A DNA stretch of 64,000 bases from Spirodela intermedia (lineage: Eukaryota; Streptophyta; Magnoliopsida; Alismatales; Araceae). This document shows positions 1-11,553 of this stretch, piece after piece. Each line of letters opens with the position of its first letter. The stretch's first letter is position 1. The translations under genes and the position numbers were made by a program. The stretch spans positions 2,209,501 to 2,273,500 of the forward strand of contig LR746267.1 of assembly GCA_902729315.2 (NCBI GenBank). Reading direction: 5' to 3'. The notes below the pieces were generated by a model. The model did not search any database. It had not been told where the DNA came from and was given only the letters and a program-made list of their open reading frames with translations.

Positions 1-758
1 AATCTCACTTAACTTTTATGAAGTTTAGTAGTAATTCTTTCACATTTTCTTGATAATTATTTGATTGTAAGGACCTTTTTATTATGAGTTAGAAGTAATA
101 GAAGAAGCCCAAGTCTTCAGCCCAAAGAAAAGTTTGTCTTATGAAGAGGGCCAACCTAATATATTTATGAGCCCAAGAGAGGGCGTCACCTTAGCCTAAC
201 TCATTTGAATAAAAAACTATCAAGAGATAAGATCTATACTGCTCATCTTAGGGCATCTTAAGATGAGATTAAGAAGAGGATTAGAATGCCACCCTCATGG
301 AATGATTTGGGCTCTCCATCAAGGGAGTTAGTTATAAATCATAACCGTCAATTGAAGGGGCCTAACTCTCAAGAGTATTAGGGTACTTTTTGACTCTCTC
401 TCTAATAGTGGCTAGCTGAAAGAAATAGGAGGGAAATAAGGCTTGATGAAAGACATTCTTGTGTCTGAAATTATCATGGAGAAGAGATTACCTAGAGCAT
501 ATCAAGATCGTCATGGATCAAGCATCACTTGGCCTAGGAATAACACACAACAAGGTTTGTGTAAGATCTAGATTTGGGGTGTCTTTGTAATCCTCTCCAT
601 GAATAGATTAACTTTTAATTCAAACTAGTTTTATCATTTATTCCATCATTCCATTGCATTAGATCTATTTTTCTCTCTTTGTCACACTTTCCATTTCTTT
701 CATCTTTACTTCTGTTAGATTAGTTCTGTCTTTCACAATCTCAAGTATATATATGTAT
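1..758 (+). repeat. LTR5 copy, incomplete (window edge and 3' truncation)
   Basis: This stretch matches the LTR5 copy at 22630..23762 from about its base 165 onward, including the phrases around CCCAAGAGAGGG, the warning-light motif GTGGCTAGC and a (TA) run near the end. The LTR5 start lies outside the window. The match stops in the TA run, where LTR1 sequence begins abruptly. Orientation follows the full copy, whose sense 3' part holds a GAGGATCGACCC motif like those near the 3' ends of LTR1 and LTR2. Confidence 0.75.
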
Positions 759-1882
759 GCAATCTCTAAATCTTATTGCGAAGTCTAGAGATCAATGAAA
801 TGGGTTATTGAATCATCTTCGATGATTGTTACTTGACAAAGTGGAAAAATGATGACTTTGCGGCTCTTTGGTGGCTGTTACTTGACAGGGAAGAACTAGA
901 TAGAGGTAGGGTGCATGTTAGTGAGCTTTATTTTTAGGTCCACCTAATAAGAGGAGGTTCTTCATCACATCCGGTATGCTCTCAAGAGGTGGCAACTCAT
1001 CTCTCGGCAAATCATCTTCTTCTTGATGATGACTTATTCGTTGATCAATTAGAGAAGATTTACTCAATAGATTCATGATCTTTTTATCGTGAATCATTTA
1101 ACAATTTTAGTAACAATGCTCTACAAATCGCATTGACAAGATTTTCATCAATGATCGAGTGATTCTGATGGCTTAATCTTTCACTAGCAATTTGTAAGAT
1201 AATCATGATTTAATCAAATAAAAATATATATTTTAGCTTTGGTAGTATTCAAACCTCCACCGGTCACCTACTTGCATGAGAGAGAGTGAATAAGTACTCT
1301 AATACCCCTATAAAGTGATGTCATCATATATCGTTGTTATAACTAAGGGGTATTTTAAGTATTGAATTAATCAACACTATTTCGGGAAAGGTAAGATGTA
1401 GGTTTAGTCTCATATCAGTTGTACATTAAAGTTTTGGAGGAATATATAGTAATATTAGATTTAGAAGTAATGAGTCCCTTTCTCACGTGTGTATGACTAC
1501 TCTTTGCTCTACAACCAATTGGCTACTAATGACGTGGAAAGCAAGTGATGCACATGTGCCCCCATCAGTCTATAGCCACTCGAGCCCTTACTTGCAACTC
1601 TACTTGGATTACACTTTTGTCTTACTTGTGGGCCCAGCTGACTAGTAGGACCCCCTTCTTTTTTTCTCTTTTTATTTTATTTTCTTTCTCTTCATTTATC
1701 TCCAAAATAAGATTATAAAAATTATATAAAATTATATAAAATCACATAATTAGCTAAAAACTCACATTAATCAACTAAAAATCACTTTTCATAATTTAAC
1801 ACAAAATTAAGTCTATTTATCATGAGATGACTAAAACTATATTATTTATTAATTATTAACTCATGATACTAAAGACTTATGA
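759..1882 (-). repeat. Old LTR1 fragment (long subfamily)
   Basis: The sequence aligns with the central and sense-5' part of LTR1 on the minus strand and ends in a decayed terminal motif, GACTTATGA for GACTTATCA. It carries an extra segment of roughly 130 bases around 1275..1395 (ACTCTAATACCCC region) that the young copies lack and that is shared with copies at 18952, 19896 and 38098. Many CG dinucleotides of young copies are TG or CA here, so it is old. The sense-3' AT-rich third is missing. Confidence 0.8.
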
Positions 1883-2409
1883 GTCACTATGAAAATGAGC
1901 TGACCTTATTTCTCTCTTTCTTCATTTTCATCTTATTTCTCTCTCTCCCTCTCTTGTGAGACCTCTCTTCTCTCTCTGTCTCTCGTGAGATCTCTCTCTT
2001 TCTCTCCCTCTTTCTTACTCGATCTCTCTCTCTCCTTCTTTCTCTCTCATGAGACTTTTCTCTCTCTTCATCTCATGTGAGATTTCTCTCCTCTCTTTCT
2101 CTCCCTTTCATGAGAGATCTCATCTCTTTTCTTTCTCATGAGAGCTCTTTCTTCTTGCTCTCTTTCCTCGCTTTTCTCTACTTCCCTTTCTTTATTTTTC
2201 TCACCTCACCCTTTCATTTTATTATTTCTATTAAATATTAATAAAATATTAAAATCACTTTATATATAAACTAAATTAGTTTTCACGACAAATTAATCAA
2301 TCTCCTTGTGTTCAACTTGAGACTAACTTCTATACTAGTATTTTATTAAGTCTTAGCTATAAATATTATTAGATAATATGCATTTAAACACAATGACAAG
2401 TGCACATCA
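1883..2409. repeat. LTR3 fragment with CT-rich palindromic minisatellite
   Basis: This matches the right halves of repeats at 16925..17836 and 53186..54200. It has a CT-rich tract (about 1905..2210) dotted with TCTCATGAGA-like palindromes, then an AT-rich part ending GTGCACATCA. Strand is left open. A CTCCTTGTGTTCAAC phrase resembles the sense 3' region of LTR1, arguing for plus. The purine-rich complement of 2410..2428, directly outside the CA end, looks like a polypurine tract and argues for minus. LTR1 (759..1882) seems to have landed inside it. Confidence 0.6.
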
Positions 2410-2517
2410 ACCCTCAACTCCCACTTAGTTTTTACTTCACAATCCAAAAAAGATTGAGTCAAAAGAGGAGAATTTATTTTTGAATCAGGATATTAATTTT
2501 GGGTATATCAAAGCATG

Positions 2518-4191
2518 TGACGTGACTCAGTCCTTGTATATTAAATCACGCAAATATAAAATTTATAAAACTAGAAAATATGAATTTTCGGATATTTAGA
2601 AGTATTTCTAAATAAATATATTAATTATAATTCAATAAAAATTCCAAAAAAAACAATAATTTTCCAGGTCGATCACAGGGATGTAATATAATATCTGGTA
2701 ATTATTCAGAATTTTTCTCAATGAATACGATTTTCTTACGAATTTTATACTAGGAAATAAAAAGGAAATATATTTAAAATTCACGAAAAAAAAGGAAATA
2801 AGGGTGCGGGTGTCAGGATGATGTCAGCGCCTCGCGAATGCGAATCAGGCAGAAACAGAGTTCCACCCGGCGATTCTTATGTAAGCAATTACAGACGACT
2901 TAATTAATCAAATTAAGATCTGTAAAAGTTGGAAGAATCTTAATTGAACAAAGTATAGTTTGGTAAATTAAAATCACACAAAGTATCACTAAATGAAGCG
3001 TAAATTAAATTGAAAGCAGGAAAACAGAGTTCCGGCATCACAACGGCGATGCGTCGGCAATGCACCGGAATCCTGAGCGTTCGGGAGGGTCGTCGTGTAG
3101 TGTCCACAGCCTCGAAGGCTCTCCTTGGACAAAGACGACGTGGGCAATCTCTAAATCTTATCGCGAAGTCTAGAGATCAATGAAGTGGGTCGTCGAATCG
3201 TCTCTGGCGGCTGTCACCCGGCAGAGCGGAAAAACGGCGACTTTGCGACTCTCCGGCGGCTGTCACACGACGGAGCGGAAAAACGGCGACTTTGCGGCTC
3301 TCCGGTGGCTGTCACCCGACAGAGAGGAGCTGGATGGAGGTGGGGCGCGTGTCAGGGAGCTTCATCCTCAGGTCCGTGCAGCAAGAGGAGGCTCTTCATC
3401 GCATCTGGTACGCTCTCAGGAGGTGGCGACTGGTCTCCCGACGGATCGTCCTCTTCCCGACGACGGCTTGTTCGTCGATCAATCAGAGATGATTTACTCG
3501 ATGGATTCACGATCCTTTTATTGCGAATCGTTCAGCAATTTTAGTAGCAATGCTCCGCGAATCGCGTTGACGAGATTTTCGCCGATGATCCAGCGATTCT
3601 CGTTGCTTAATCCTTCACCGGCGATCTGCAGGAAAGTCGCGATAATCAGATAAAAATATATGAATTTTGACTCTGGGAGGATTCGAACCCGTGCCGGTCG
3701 CCTGCCCTCTTCTGAGGAAGGTGTGACGGGGGTTTAGTCCCACATCAGTTGTACACCGATTTTTCGGGCGAATATATAATAATGTTAGCTTTATCAGCAA
3801 AGTCCCGTCTCTCGCGTGTACGACCACTCCTTGCCCCACAGCCGACTGGCCCACTGGTGACGTGAAAGGGGAGTGGTGTACGCGTGCTCTGTCGGTCCCT
3901 AAACCAAGCCACTCGAGCCCCTGCTCGGGGCTTACTCCCCGACTGCGCTTCCGACCCGCTTGCGGGTCCCCCCATTTTTGCAATATTTTTATTTTTACTC
4001 CTTGTTCTTCATTTATCTCAAAAGTAAGACTGTAAAAATTGTATAAAATCACATAATTACCCAAAAATTCACGTTAATCAATTGAAAACCAAAAATCATT
4101 ATTTAACACAAATATAAGTCTATTTATCATGAGTTAAGGCTAAAACTATATTATTTACTAATTATTAACTCATGATAATGAAGACTTATCA
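2518..4191 (-). repeat. Solo LTR1 with perfect 5-bp TSD GCATG
   Basis: A complete LTR1 of 1674 bases reads TGACGTGACTCAG at its left edge and GACTTATCA at its right edge, so it lies on the minus strand. GCATG is found immediately before it (2513..2517) and immediately after it (4192..4196). No internal retrotransposon sequence adjoins it, so it is a solo LTR formed by LTR-LTR recombination. It is young: CG-rich blocks are largely intact. It has three units of a 49-base tandem repeat (3211..3259, 3260..3308, then a partial unit), against two in other copies. Confidence 0.93.
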
Positions 4192-4599
4192 GCATGCATA
4201 TGATTTATGTGAAACCATAAAAGAAAAGTATGACAAGTAAGTTGTGTAATATGCAGTTTTGTCCTAGTCATCCCCCCTGCATCCAGCTCATGCATCATCC
4301 CTAATATTTTGAGGTAAGTGTGATAGAATTGCAAACTGAAGATATAAAGCTCCATATGCATACTTACCTACAATGGCACCTAATTCAATTCTCATGTACC
4401 TAAATAAAAGAAGAAGAGCAAAATCGCTAGGGTCTGATCTGTTAGATTGCTTCATTAATCAGTAAAAAAAAACAAAATATAAAAGAAGGAAATGAACAAA
4501 AAATTGAGTTTGAGGAGACTTAGGGTAGATTGACCTTGGGGGTCAATTCTTTCGCTATTCTGTCAGAGGTGTGAAGATGAATTGCTATTGACGATGTTA
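4192..4599. other. Unassigned AT-rich spacer
   Basis: I see no gene here. Position next to the integrase relic suggests 3' non-coding DNA of the same degenerate retroelement. Confidence 0.3.
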
Positions 4600-5418
4600 G
4601 AATTTCACCCTCCACATAAGGTTTAAGCCTCTAGCCATTCACCTTGAAATTTTTTCCTGATTTCAGATCTACAATTAATACAGCACCACAGTCATATAAT
4701 TTAATGATGATATAAGGACCATCCCATCTAGATTTAAGCTTACTTGAAAATAATTTCAATCTAGAATTGTAAAGCCAAAGTTTTTCATTGATGTGAAAGG
4801 TCTTACATGATTATACTTATCATGAAAACTTTCTCTTTGACTTTATAAATTTGTGCACTCTCATAGGATTCATTTTGTAACTTTTGAAGTTCATGGAGCT
4901 GAAGAATGTGGTTTTTGCCAGCCTAATTAAGAGACAAGTTGTGTTCCTTGATGGCCCAATTGGCCTTGTGTTCTAGCTCAACAGGCAGATGGCATGGTTT
5001 GCCAAAAATAAGTCTATATGGGAACATGCCTAAAGGAGTTTTGTAGGTAGTCTAATGATTTTTTTCAAAATATTTTTGACTTCTCTATTGGTGACTTCTA
5101 CTTGGCTGTTAGCTTGTGGGTGATATGGAGTGGTAATTCAATGATGTACCCCATATTTTTTCATTAGGGCTTTAAATTGATAATTATTAAAGTGTGACCC
5201 CCCATCACTGATTATAGCCCTTGGATACCCATATCGAGCAAAGATATGCTTAGATAAGAACTTGACCATAATCTTGTGATCATTTGTTCTAGTGGGGGTA
5301 GCCTCAATCCATTTTGAGACATAATCAACACCATGAGTATATATTTATAGCTTGAGGGGGGAGGGAAGGGTCCCATAAAATCAATAATTTAAGATTTGAG
5401 GACTTTAACTAATGACAG
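4600..5418 (-). pseudogene. Ty3/gypsy integrase relic
   Basis: On the minus strand, broken frames read as the integrase core and C-terminal region of an Athila-type element. From 5418 downward there are DFMGPFP (first catalytic Asp), a VDYVSKW-like stretch, AIISDGGSHF (second catalytic Asp), then TPLGM and LHELQKLQNE-like blocks, as in the better copy at 36016..37573. Stops and frameshifts are frequent. It is cut at 5418 by LTR1 copy P. Which element it came from is unknown; the LTR3 fragment to its left is a candidate. Confidence 0.8.
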
Positions 5419-5847
5419 TGATAAGTCTTCATTATCATGAGTTAATAATTAGTAAATAATATAGTTTTAGCCTTAACTCATTATAAATAGACTTATATTT
5501 GTGTTAAAGAATGATTTTTGGTTTTCAATTGATTAACGTGAATTTTTGGGTAATTATGTGATTTTATACGATTTTTACAGTTTTACTTTTGAGATAAATG
5601 AAGAACAAGAAATAAAAATAAAAATATTGCAAAAATGGGGGGACCCGTCGGCCAGCCGTGCCCGCAAGCGGGTCGGAAGCGCAGTCGGGGAGTAAGCCAC
5701 GAGCAGGAGCTCGAGCGGCTTGGCTTGGGGACCGACAGGGCATGCGTACGCCACTCCCCTTCCACATCACCGGTGGTCAGCCGGCTGTGGGGCAAGGAGT
5801 GGTCATGCACGCGCGAGAAGGAACTTTGCTCACAAAGCTAACATTAG

Positions 5848-5855
5848 TATATATT
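5848..5855 (+). promoter_or_regulatory. Putative LTR1 TATA box (TATATATT)
   Basis: The motif lies about 430 bases into the LTR and is preserved in most LTR1 copies, followed by a short GC-rich hairpin-like stretch and TGTGGGACT. By analogy with other plant LTRs this would place the U3/R boundary near 5880. Inferred from position and conservation only. Confidence 0.5.
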
Positions 5856-5935
5856 CGCCCGAAAAATCGGCATACAACCGATGTGGGACTAAACCCCCGT
5901 CACACCTTCCTTAGAAGAGGCGGGCAACCAGCGCG

Positions 5936-5946
5936 GGTTCGAATCC
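5936..5946 (+). other. Pol III B-box-like motif in LTR1 (GGTTCGAATCC)
   Basis: The string matches the tRNA T-arm/B-box consensus exactly. Equivalent motifs are seen in other LTR1 copies, for example near 3683, 28633, 29582, 42139 and 49770. No convincing A box or cloverleaf lies upstream, so this is not a tRNA gene. Confidence 0.45.
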
Positions 5947-7058
5947 TCCCAGAGTCAAAATTCATATATTTTTATCTGATTATCGCGACTTTCCTGCAGA
6001 TCGCCGGTGAAGGATTAAGCAACGAGAATCGTTGGATCATCGGCGAAAATCTCGTCAACACGATTCGCGGAGCATTGCTACTAAAATTGCTGAACGATTC
6101 GCGATAAAAGGATCGCAAATCCATCGAGTAAATCATCTCCGATTGATCGACGAACAAGCCGTCGTCGGGAAGAGGACGATCCGCCGGGAGACCAGTCGCC
6201 ACCTCCTGAGAGCGTACCAGATGCGATGAAGAGCCTCCTCTTGCTGCGCGGACCTGAGGATGAAGCTCCCTGACACGCGCCCCACCTCCATCCAGCTCCT
6301 CTCCGTCGGGTGACAGCCGTCGGAGAGCCGCAAAGTCACCGTTTTTCCGCTCCGCCGGGTGACAGCCGCCAGAGACGATTCGACGACCCACTTCATTGAT
6401 CTCTAGACTTTGCGAGAAGATTTAGAGATTGCCCACGTCGTCTTTGTCCAAGGAGAGCCTTCGAGGCCATGGACACTGCACGACGATCCTCCCGAATGCT
6501 CAGGATTCCGATGCATCGCTGACGCATCGCCGTCGCGACGCCGGAACTCTGTTTTCCTGCTTTCAATTTAATTTACGCTTCATTTAGTGATACTTTGTGT
6601 GATTTTAATTTACCAAACTATACTTCGTTAAATTACGATTCTTCTGGCTTTTACAGATTTTAATTTGATTAATTAAGTCGTCTGTAATCGCTTACGTAAG
6701 AATCGCCGGGTGGAACTCTGTTTCTGCCTGATTCGCGTTCGCCGGGCGCTGATGTCATCCTGACGCCCGCACCCTTATTTCCTTTTTTTTCGTGAATTTT
6801 AAATATATTTCCTTTTTATTTCCTAATATAAAATTCGTAAGAAAATCGTATTCATTGAAAAAAATTCTGAATAATTACCAGATATTATATTACATCCCTG
6901 TGATCGACCTGGAAAATTACTGCTATTTTTGGAATTTTTATTGAATTATAATTGATATATTTATTTAGAAATACTTCTAAATATTCAAAAATTTGTATTT
7001 TCTAGTTTTATAAATTTTATATTTGCGTGATTTAATATACAATGACTGAGTCACGTCA

Positions 7059-7530
7059 CAACCGTTGGAAATGACTCGACGACCCATTTCATTAATCTCT
7101 AGACTTCACGAGAAGATCTAGAGATTGCCTACGTCGTCCTTGTCCAAAGAGAGCCTTTGAAGCCATAGACACTATATGACGATCCTCCTGAACACTCAAG
7201 ATTCTGGTGTATCGTCGATGCATCGCCGTCATGACGTCGAAACTCTATTTTCCTACTTTCAACTTACTTTATGCTTCATTTAGTGATTAATTTTTGTATT
7301 TTTAATTTACCAAAATATATTTTGTTCAATTATGATTCTTTCAACTTTTATAGATCTTAATTTTATTAATTAAATCGTCTATAATCGCTTACGAAAGAAT
7401 CACCGAGTGGAACTCTATTTCCGCCCGATTTGTGTTCGTCAGGCATAGACATCATCCCAACGTCCACACCCTTATTTTATTTTTTTGTGAATTTTAAAGA
7501 TATTTCCTTTTCATTTCCTAGTATTTTAAA
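7059..7530 (+). repeat. LTR1 sense-3' half (5' LTR of element A1, cut by the inversion)
   Basis: The sequence begins abruptly inside LTR1 at CAACCGTTGG and runs to near the LTR end, where about 220 terminal bases are deleted (junction near 7524) before the primer-binding site. Its complement joins exactly, with a 5-base overlap GGTTG, onto the LTR1 half at 29160..30095, so the two were one LTR before copy Q inserted and the segment inverted. Confidence 0.88.
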
Positions 7531-7533
7531 TTT

Positions 7534-7553
7534 TGGCACTGTTGTCGGGGATG
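7534..7553 (+). other. Primer-binding site of element A1
   Basis: TGGCACTGTTGTCGGGGATG resembles the tRNA-Asp-type PBS (TGGCGCCGTTGCCGGGGA) common in plant Ty3/gypsy elements, with two likely C-to-T changes. It follows the LTR1 3' portion directly and precedes the gag leader. Confidence 0.75.
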
Positions 7554-7735
7554 TATTGCGTAATATTTAATATTTTTCTATTTTTCTCTTAGAGTACATA
7601 AAAAAAATAAATTTAACTCTTATTTTATTTTCTTTTTGCCGATTTGTTATTAGAAAAAGGAAACGAAAATAAGCAAGGCAAGGACTGAAGCATCTTGAAG
7701 GAGGGTAATAGTTACTAACTTTTTCCCTTGAATTA

Positions 7736-9130
7736 TTGATTTTTATGCATGGTAGAAGATCCTTGCATCAAAGGCTAGAAAATACTTTCATTATTTCATT
7801 CAAAAATAAAAACCTGAAAGAAAAATTAATTTTGATGGATCTTGAAGGAAGTACAGGTCAAATTGAGAACAATCCTGTGGCCATGAAAAATCATTATATC
7901 CCTGATTCATTTCAAAGAGCATCAAATATTAGAGTCCCATTAGCACCCATTGTTAAATTTGAAATAAATCTAGGAATTTTTTAAATGCCCCTTAATTTTC
8001 ATAGATTGACTTTAGAGGAATCTCATCAGCACTTAGAAAAATTTCATATGATCTGTGATTTAGTTAATCTCCCTCAAGTTACATCAGAAATTATTAAGAT
8101 GAAATTATTCTCTCATATACTTAGGGACAAACTAGCCATTGGCTATCCACATTAAATAGAGAATTAACTAGCTAGAAAGACATAGAACAAACAAACTTTT
8201 CTTCGAAAATTTTATCCCTTAGGGAAAACTCAAAATATGAGAAAACATATATGGAGTTTTTCTCAAAGACTAGGAGAAACTTTACATGAGACATGGGAAA
8301 CATTCAAAGATTTACTTAGAAAGTGCTCTCATCATGCTATACCCAAGTAGCAGCTCAATAGAATTTTTTATGATGGATTATTAGAACAACATAGAAATAT
8401 GGTTGATTCTATATGTGGAGGAGCTTTTATGGAGAAAATTCCTGATGAGATTTACAGTCTTTATGAGAATTTAAGTGAAAATTTGAGAGATCAAGCCTCT
8501 TTTGAATTATATGACAAAGATATGAAGAGAGAAATTTATGAATTGCATCATCATGATGATTCTAAACTTAGAAATGAGGTTAATCAGATTAATTAAAGAT
8601 TAGAAAAACTTAATTTACTTATTGACAATATTAGAAAGTCTCTTAACCCTCAATTTAATTCAAATAGTACACGTCCTATGTATGGTGAAAATGATCATTT
8701 CGAATTGCAATATCATCATAAGCAAGAACAAGTGTAGGTACCCCACAATTTTAGTAAAAATAGAGAATATTTTTCTAATTCTTATAATCTTAATTGGGGG
8801 AATAATTTTTCGTGGAGAAATCCAAATAATATTCAAAATCAGAAGTACTTAGATCCAATTCACATTTTGAATTTCGTCTAAAATAGGAACATAGATTTCA
8901 GAAAAATCAGTCCTCTCAAATCCAACCTGATGCTATGGAAATGATACAGCAAATGAGCCAAATGATGCAACAAATGAGCCAAATGATGCAACAAACTATG
9001 AATCAAATGAAGCTGCACCAGAAATAAATTATAGAGGCTCTTGGGAATAAGAGAGAAGAGGGACAACTACCTAGTTAGCCCATAGAAAATTCAGAAAATT
9101 GTCCAATAGTAGAATTTCAGCAAGAAGAGT
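7736..9130 (+). pseudogene. Degenerate gag of element A1
   Basis: Broken frames read as a Ty3/gypsy gag domain: QMLPNFHGLPLEEPHQHLEKF-like and EIIKMKLF-like blocks near 7980..8130, then LHETWETFKDLLRK (8281..8325), IFYDGLLEQ (8360..8400) and SICGGAFM (8408..8432), parallel to the Athila FYNGL...AAGGA region. A Met/Gln-rich stretch with repeated MMQQMSQ units follows (about 8935..9000). I see no CCHC zinc knuckle, unlike the Athila gag at 48718..49264. At least four stops or frameshifts interrupt it. A3 at 58301 is a sister copy. Confidence 0.75.
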
Positions 9131-9183
9131 TTAGCTAAATAAATTTAGAAAAAAACCCACGAAATAAAAATGTTAGGACAGTG

Positions 9184-10240
9184 AATACATTGAGTGAGAA
9201 TATTTTACCTGATCCTTATTTCTAATTATTAGAAGAAATTGATGATCTATTAGAAGTAAATGAGAATATTAAGGCCGAAAATATAGTAGTAGAAAATTTG
9301 AATAAAATCATTTATTACTTACAATTGATGAATGAATATAGTGAGGATGATGAAGAAAAAGAGCCCTTAGATGAAGAAACAACAACTGATCATGGAAAAA
9401 TCATCCAAATTTTAGTACAAGGGAGTAAAGACAAAAATGAAGAAAAACATATTTCAGGTGAGGAAAAATCAGTTGATTTGGGAGACGTAGGAGACGAAAT
9501 TAATAAATCTAATCATAATTTTGCAGCCATGGATGTTGATTGTGAGGATGATGATGTATATCATATACCGAAATTAAAAGATAGCTCTTAGGAAGATGAA
9601 GAATTTGATGAGTAAGAAACAAAAAGCTAGAAAAAGAGTTGATTCAACTAATGGGGAGAAACGGAAATAATGGATATGAATATAGAGATAATTTTGGAAG
9701 AGAAAATTTAAATTTTACTGAATTCATTAGATCTGAGATTAAAGAAGACAATCCTTCCATCCTTCAAAACCAACAGCCCATTATAATTATTTCTAAGCTT
9801 GAAATATTTCACTCTTCGCAAATTAAACAAATATGTATGAAAGATAAAATGGAGCAAGGGAAGATTATGTAGATAAAAGAAGACATTAAGAAATGGATGA
9901 ATAGAAGAATTAGAGATATCAATTTAGATGAAAAAATTTTAGATTGGGTAAGAGCTAATTTGAAAATTATATGGCTTGATCACATTTTATGGTCTATTAA
10001 TAGAAAGTATTTATTAATGAATGAAAGCCTTACAAAACAAAATAGAAATGAGGAAAGATTCTTTTCAAAATGGAAATATTATTTTTGGGAAAAAAATTTA
10101 ATTTCTATTTTTTTTTGGCTGAAAGTATGTCAAGGTATATATATGAAGTATACGAATTTACGCTAAATCTGAAAAAAAATATCATGAAACTTACCTTGGG
10201 ATACAAATATATTTTGATGGCCATAGATCATCTTATATAA
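9184..10240 (+). pseudogene. Conserved acidic ORF of element A1 (unknown function)
   Basis: I do not recognise this protein. It follows gag in the position where pol would be expected. It is acidic at first (EYSEDDEEKEPLDEE at 9328..9372 and a DVDCEDDDVYHIP block near 9535), then turns basic and aromatic (FFSKWKYYFWEK near 10060). The same protein is found in A2 (30265..31330) and A3 (59607..60650). Here it is broken near 9220 and 9590. An in-frame TAG at 9870..9872, shared by all three copies, is followed by about 97 open codons. It could be a gag extension, a captured gene or a highly diverged accessory ORF. Confidence 0.6.
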
Positions 10241-11094
10241 TCTAAGAGTTGTCTAACTGGAGACATTAAATTCAGCGCTACATGGGAGGCAACCCATGAT
10301 TTTTATTTCATTCTATTTGATTTTTTTTTAAGCTCTGTTTTTCTTAAAATTTCCTAGTACTTGTTTCTGTATTTGTTTTTTTCAAAAAAGTGCAGGAGAA
10401 AGAGTGTAAGATGAAGTGAAAAATTAAAAACGAGGTTGAGGTGATGTCTTTCTGAGCTTTATCATTTACGAAAATATTTTTAATGCTTAACTTTGCACAT
10501 ATGCATGCTTCACGTGAAAATTATATTTTCTGCATATTCTATTTCGATTTTTCTATGTCATTGAGGACAATGTCATTTTTAAGTTGGGGGGTGAAGTATT
10601 CATTATTAATTTATGTTGTAAGACGATTAAGAACATGTGTTTACATTTTATTCAACTTAGAACAGCAACTAAAAAAATAAAAAAATAAAAAAATTCAGAA
10701 AAACTACAACATCTATTTTCTGGTTTTCTGTCAGAAACAACAGACTATCAAAAATAGTAGACAAAAAACAACTTGAAATTTGAAATTATAGAAGACCCTT
10801 TTCTCACATTTCAATCCCCTAGATATATATTACTGAAATTCAAAATTACAACTATAAAGAGGATAATTTTGATTTATTTTTGACAAATTTACTACTACTA
10901 AAAATAGAACTGAAAATAGAAAATAGAACTACCAGAACTATCTAATTTACAAATTTCTTACATTATATTGCATGCATGAAAAATTAAATCAATTAGATTT
11001 GATTGATACCAAATAGATACTAGGAAGATTATTATTGAGTCAAAAGAATGATCTAGTAGCATGAAATGTTGGAATACTCTTTGGATACATGATA

Positions 11095-11553
11095 ATTTTT
11101 GTGATTTTAATTTACCAAAATATACTTTGTTCAACGACAATTCTTTCGACTTTTACAGATCTTTACTTGATTAATTAAATTATCTGTAATTGCTTATGTA
11201 AGAATCACCGGGTGAACTCTATTTCTGCCTGATTTGCATTCGTTGGGGGTGTTGATGTCATCTTGATGTCCACACCCTTATTTTCATTTTTCATGAATTT
11301 TAAATATATTTCCTTTTCATTTCTTAGTATAAAATTCATAGAAAATTGTATTCATTGGGAATAATTCTGAATAATTTCCAGATATTATATTACATCCTTG
11401 TGATCGACTTAGAAAATTATGGCTATTTTTGGAAGTTTTATTAAATTATAATTGATATATTATTCAAAAATACTTCTAAATATTCAAAAATTCATATTTT
11501 CTAGTTTTATAAATTTTAGATTTGCCTGATTTAATATACAACGGCTAAGTCGC
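11095..11553 (+). repeat. LTR1 sense-3' fragment (3' LTR remnant of element A1)
   Basis: It begins inside LTR1 (GTGATTTTAATTTACC region) and runs to within about four bases of the LTR end (GGCTAAGTCGC). The missing tip and the missing A2 gag beyond it suggest one deletion across the A1/A2 boundary. Confidence 0.7.

Larger units (their letters stand above)
5419..7058 (+). mobile_element. LTR1 copy P (left inversion breakpoint)
   Basis: A complete 1640-base LTR1 starts TGATAAGTCTTC and ends GAGTCACGTCA. Left flank GACAG and right flank CAACC do not match each other, but match the complements of the flanks of copy Q (27520..29159), which has the same length and lies in opposite orientation. P and Q share a variant (CTCATTATAAATAG) absent from the other copies examined. 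P is read as a chimera of two former insertions, marking the left end of a 20.5-kb inversion. It has a TATA motif at 5848 and a pol III B-box-like motif at 5936. Confidence 0.93.
7554..11094 (+). mobile_element. Interior of element A1 (LTR1-type, pol-less)
   Basis: Leader (7554..7735), degenerate gag, an acidic ORF in place of pol, a CATGGGAGGCAACCCATG hairpin (10281..10298), a first polypurine-like tract (AAGTTGGGGGGTGAAG near 10580) and part of the 3' tail. The tail joins an LTR1 fragment at 11095 at a shared TGATAA, which suggests a microhomology deletion removing the rest of the tail and the LTR front. No protease, RT, RNase H or integrase is found. A2 and A3 have the same plan. Confidence 0.85.

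Noticed and set aside
5414-5418. Reading GACAG and CAACC as a mutated ordinary TSD of copy P
   Set aside because: They share too few bases, and both find exact complements at copy Q, which an inversion explains and mutation does not.
5931-5960. Possible tRNA gene at the GGTTCGAATCC motif
   Set aside because: The T-arm stem pairs only partly, no matching acceptor strand or A box is found upstream, and the motif repeats with LTR1.
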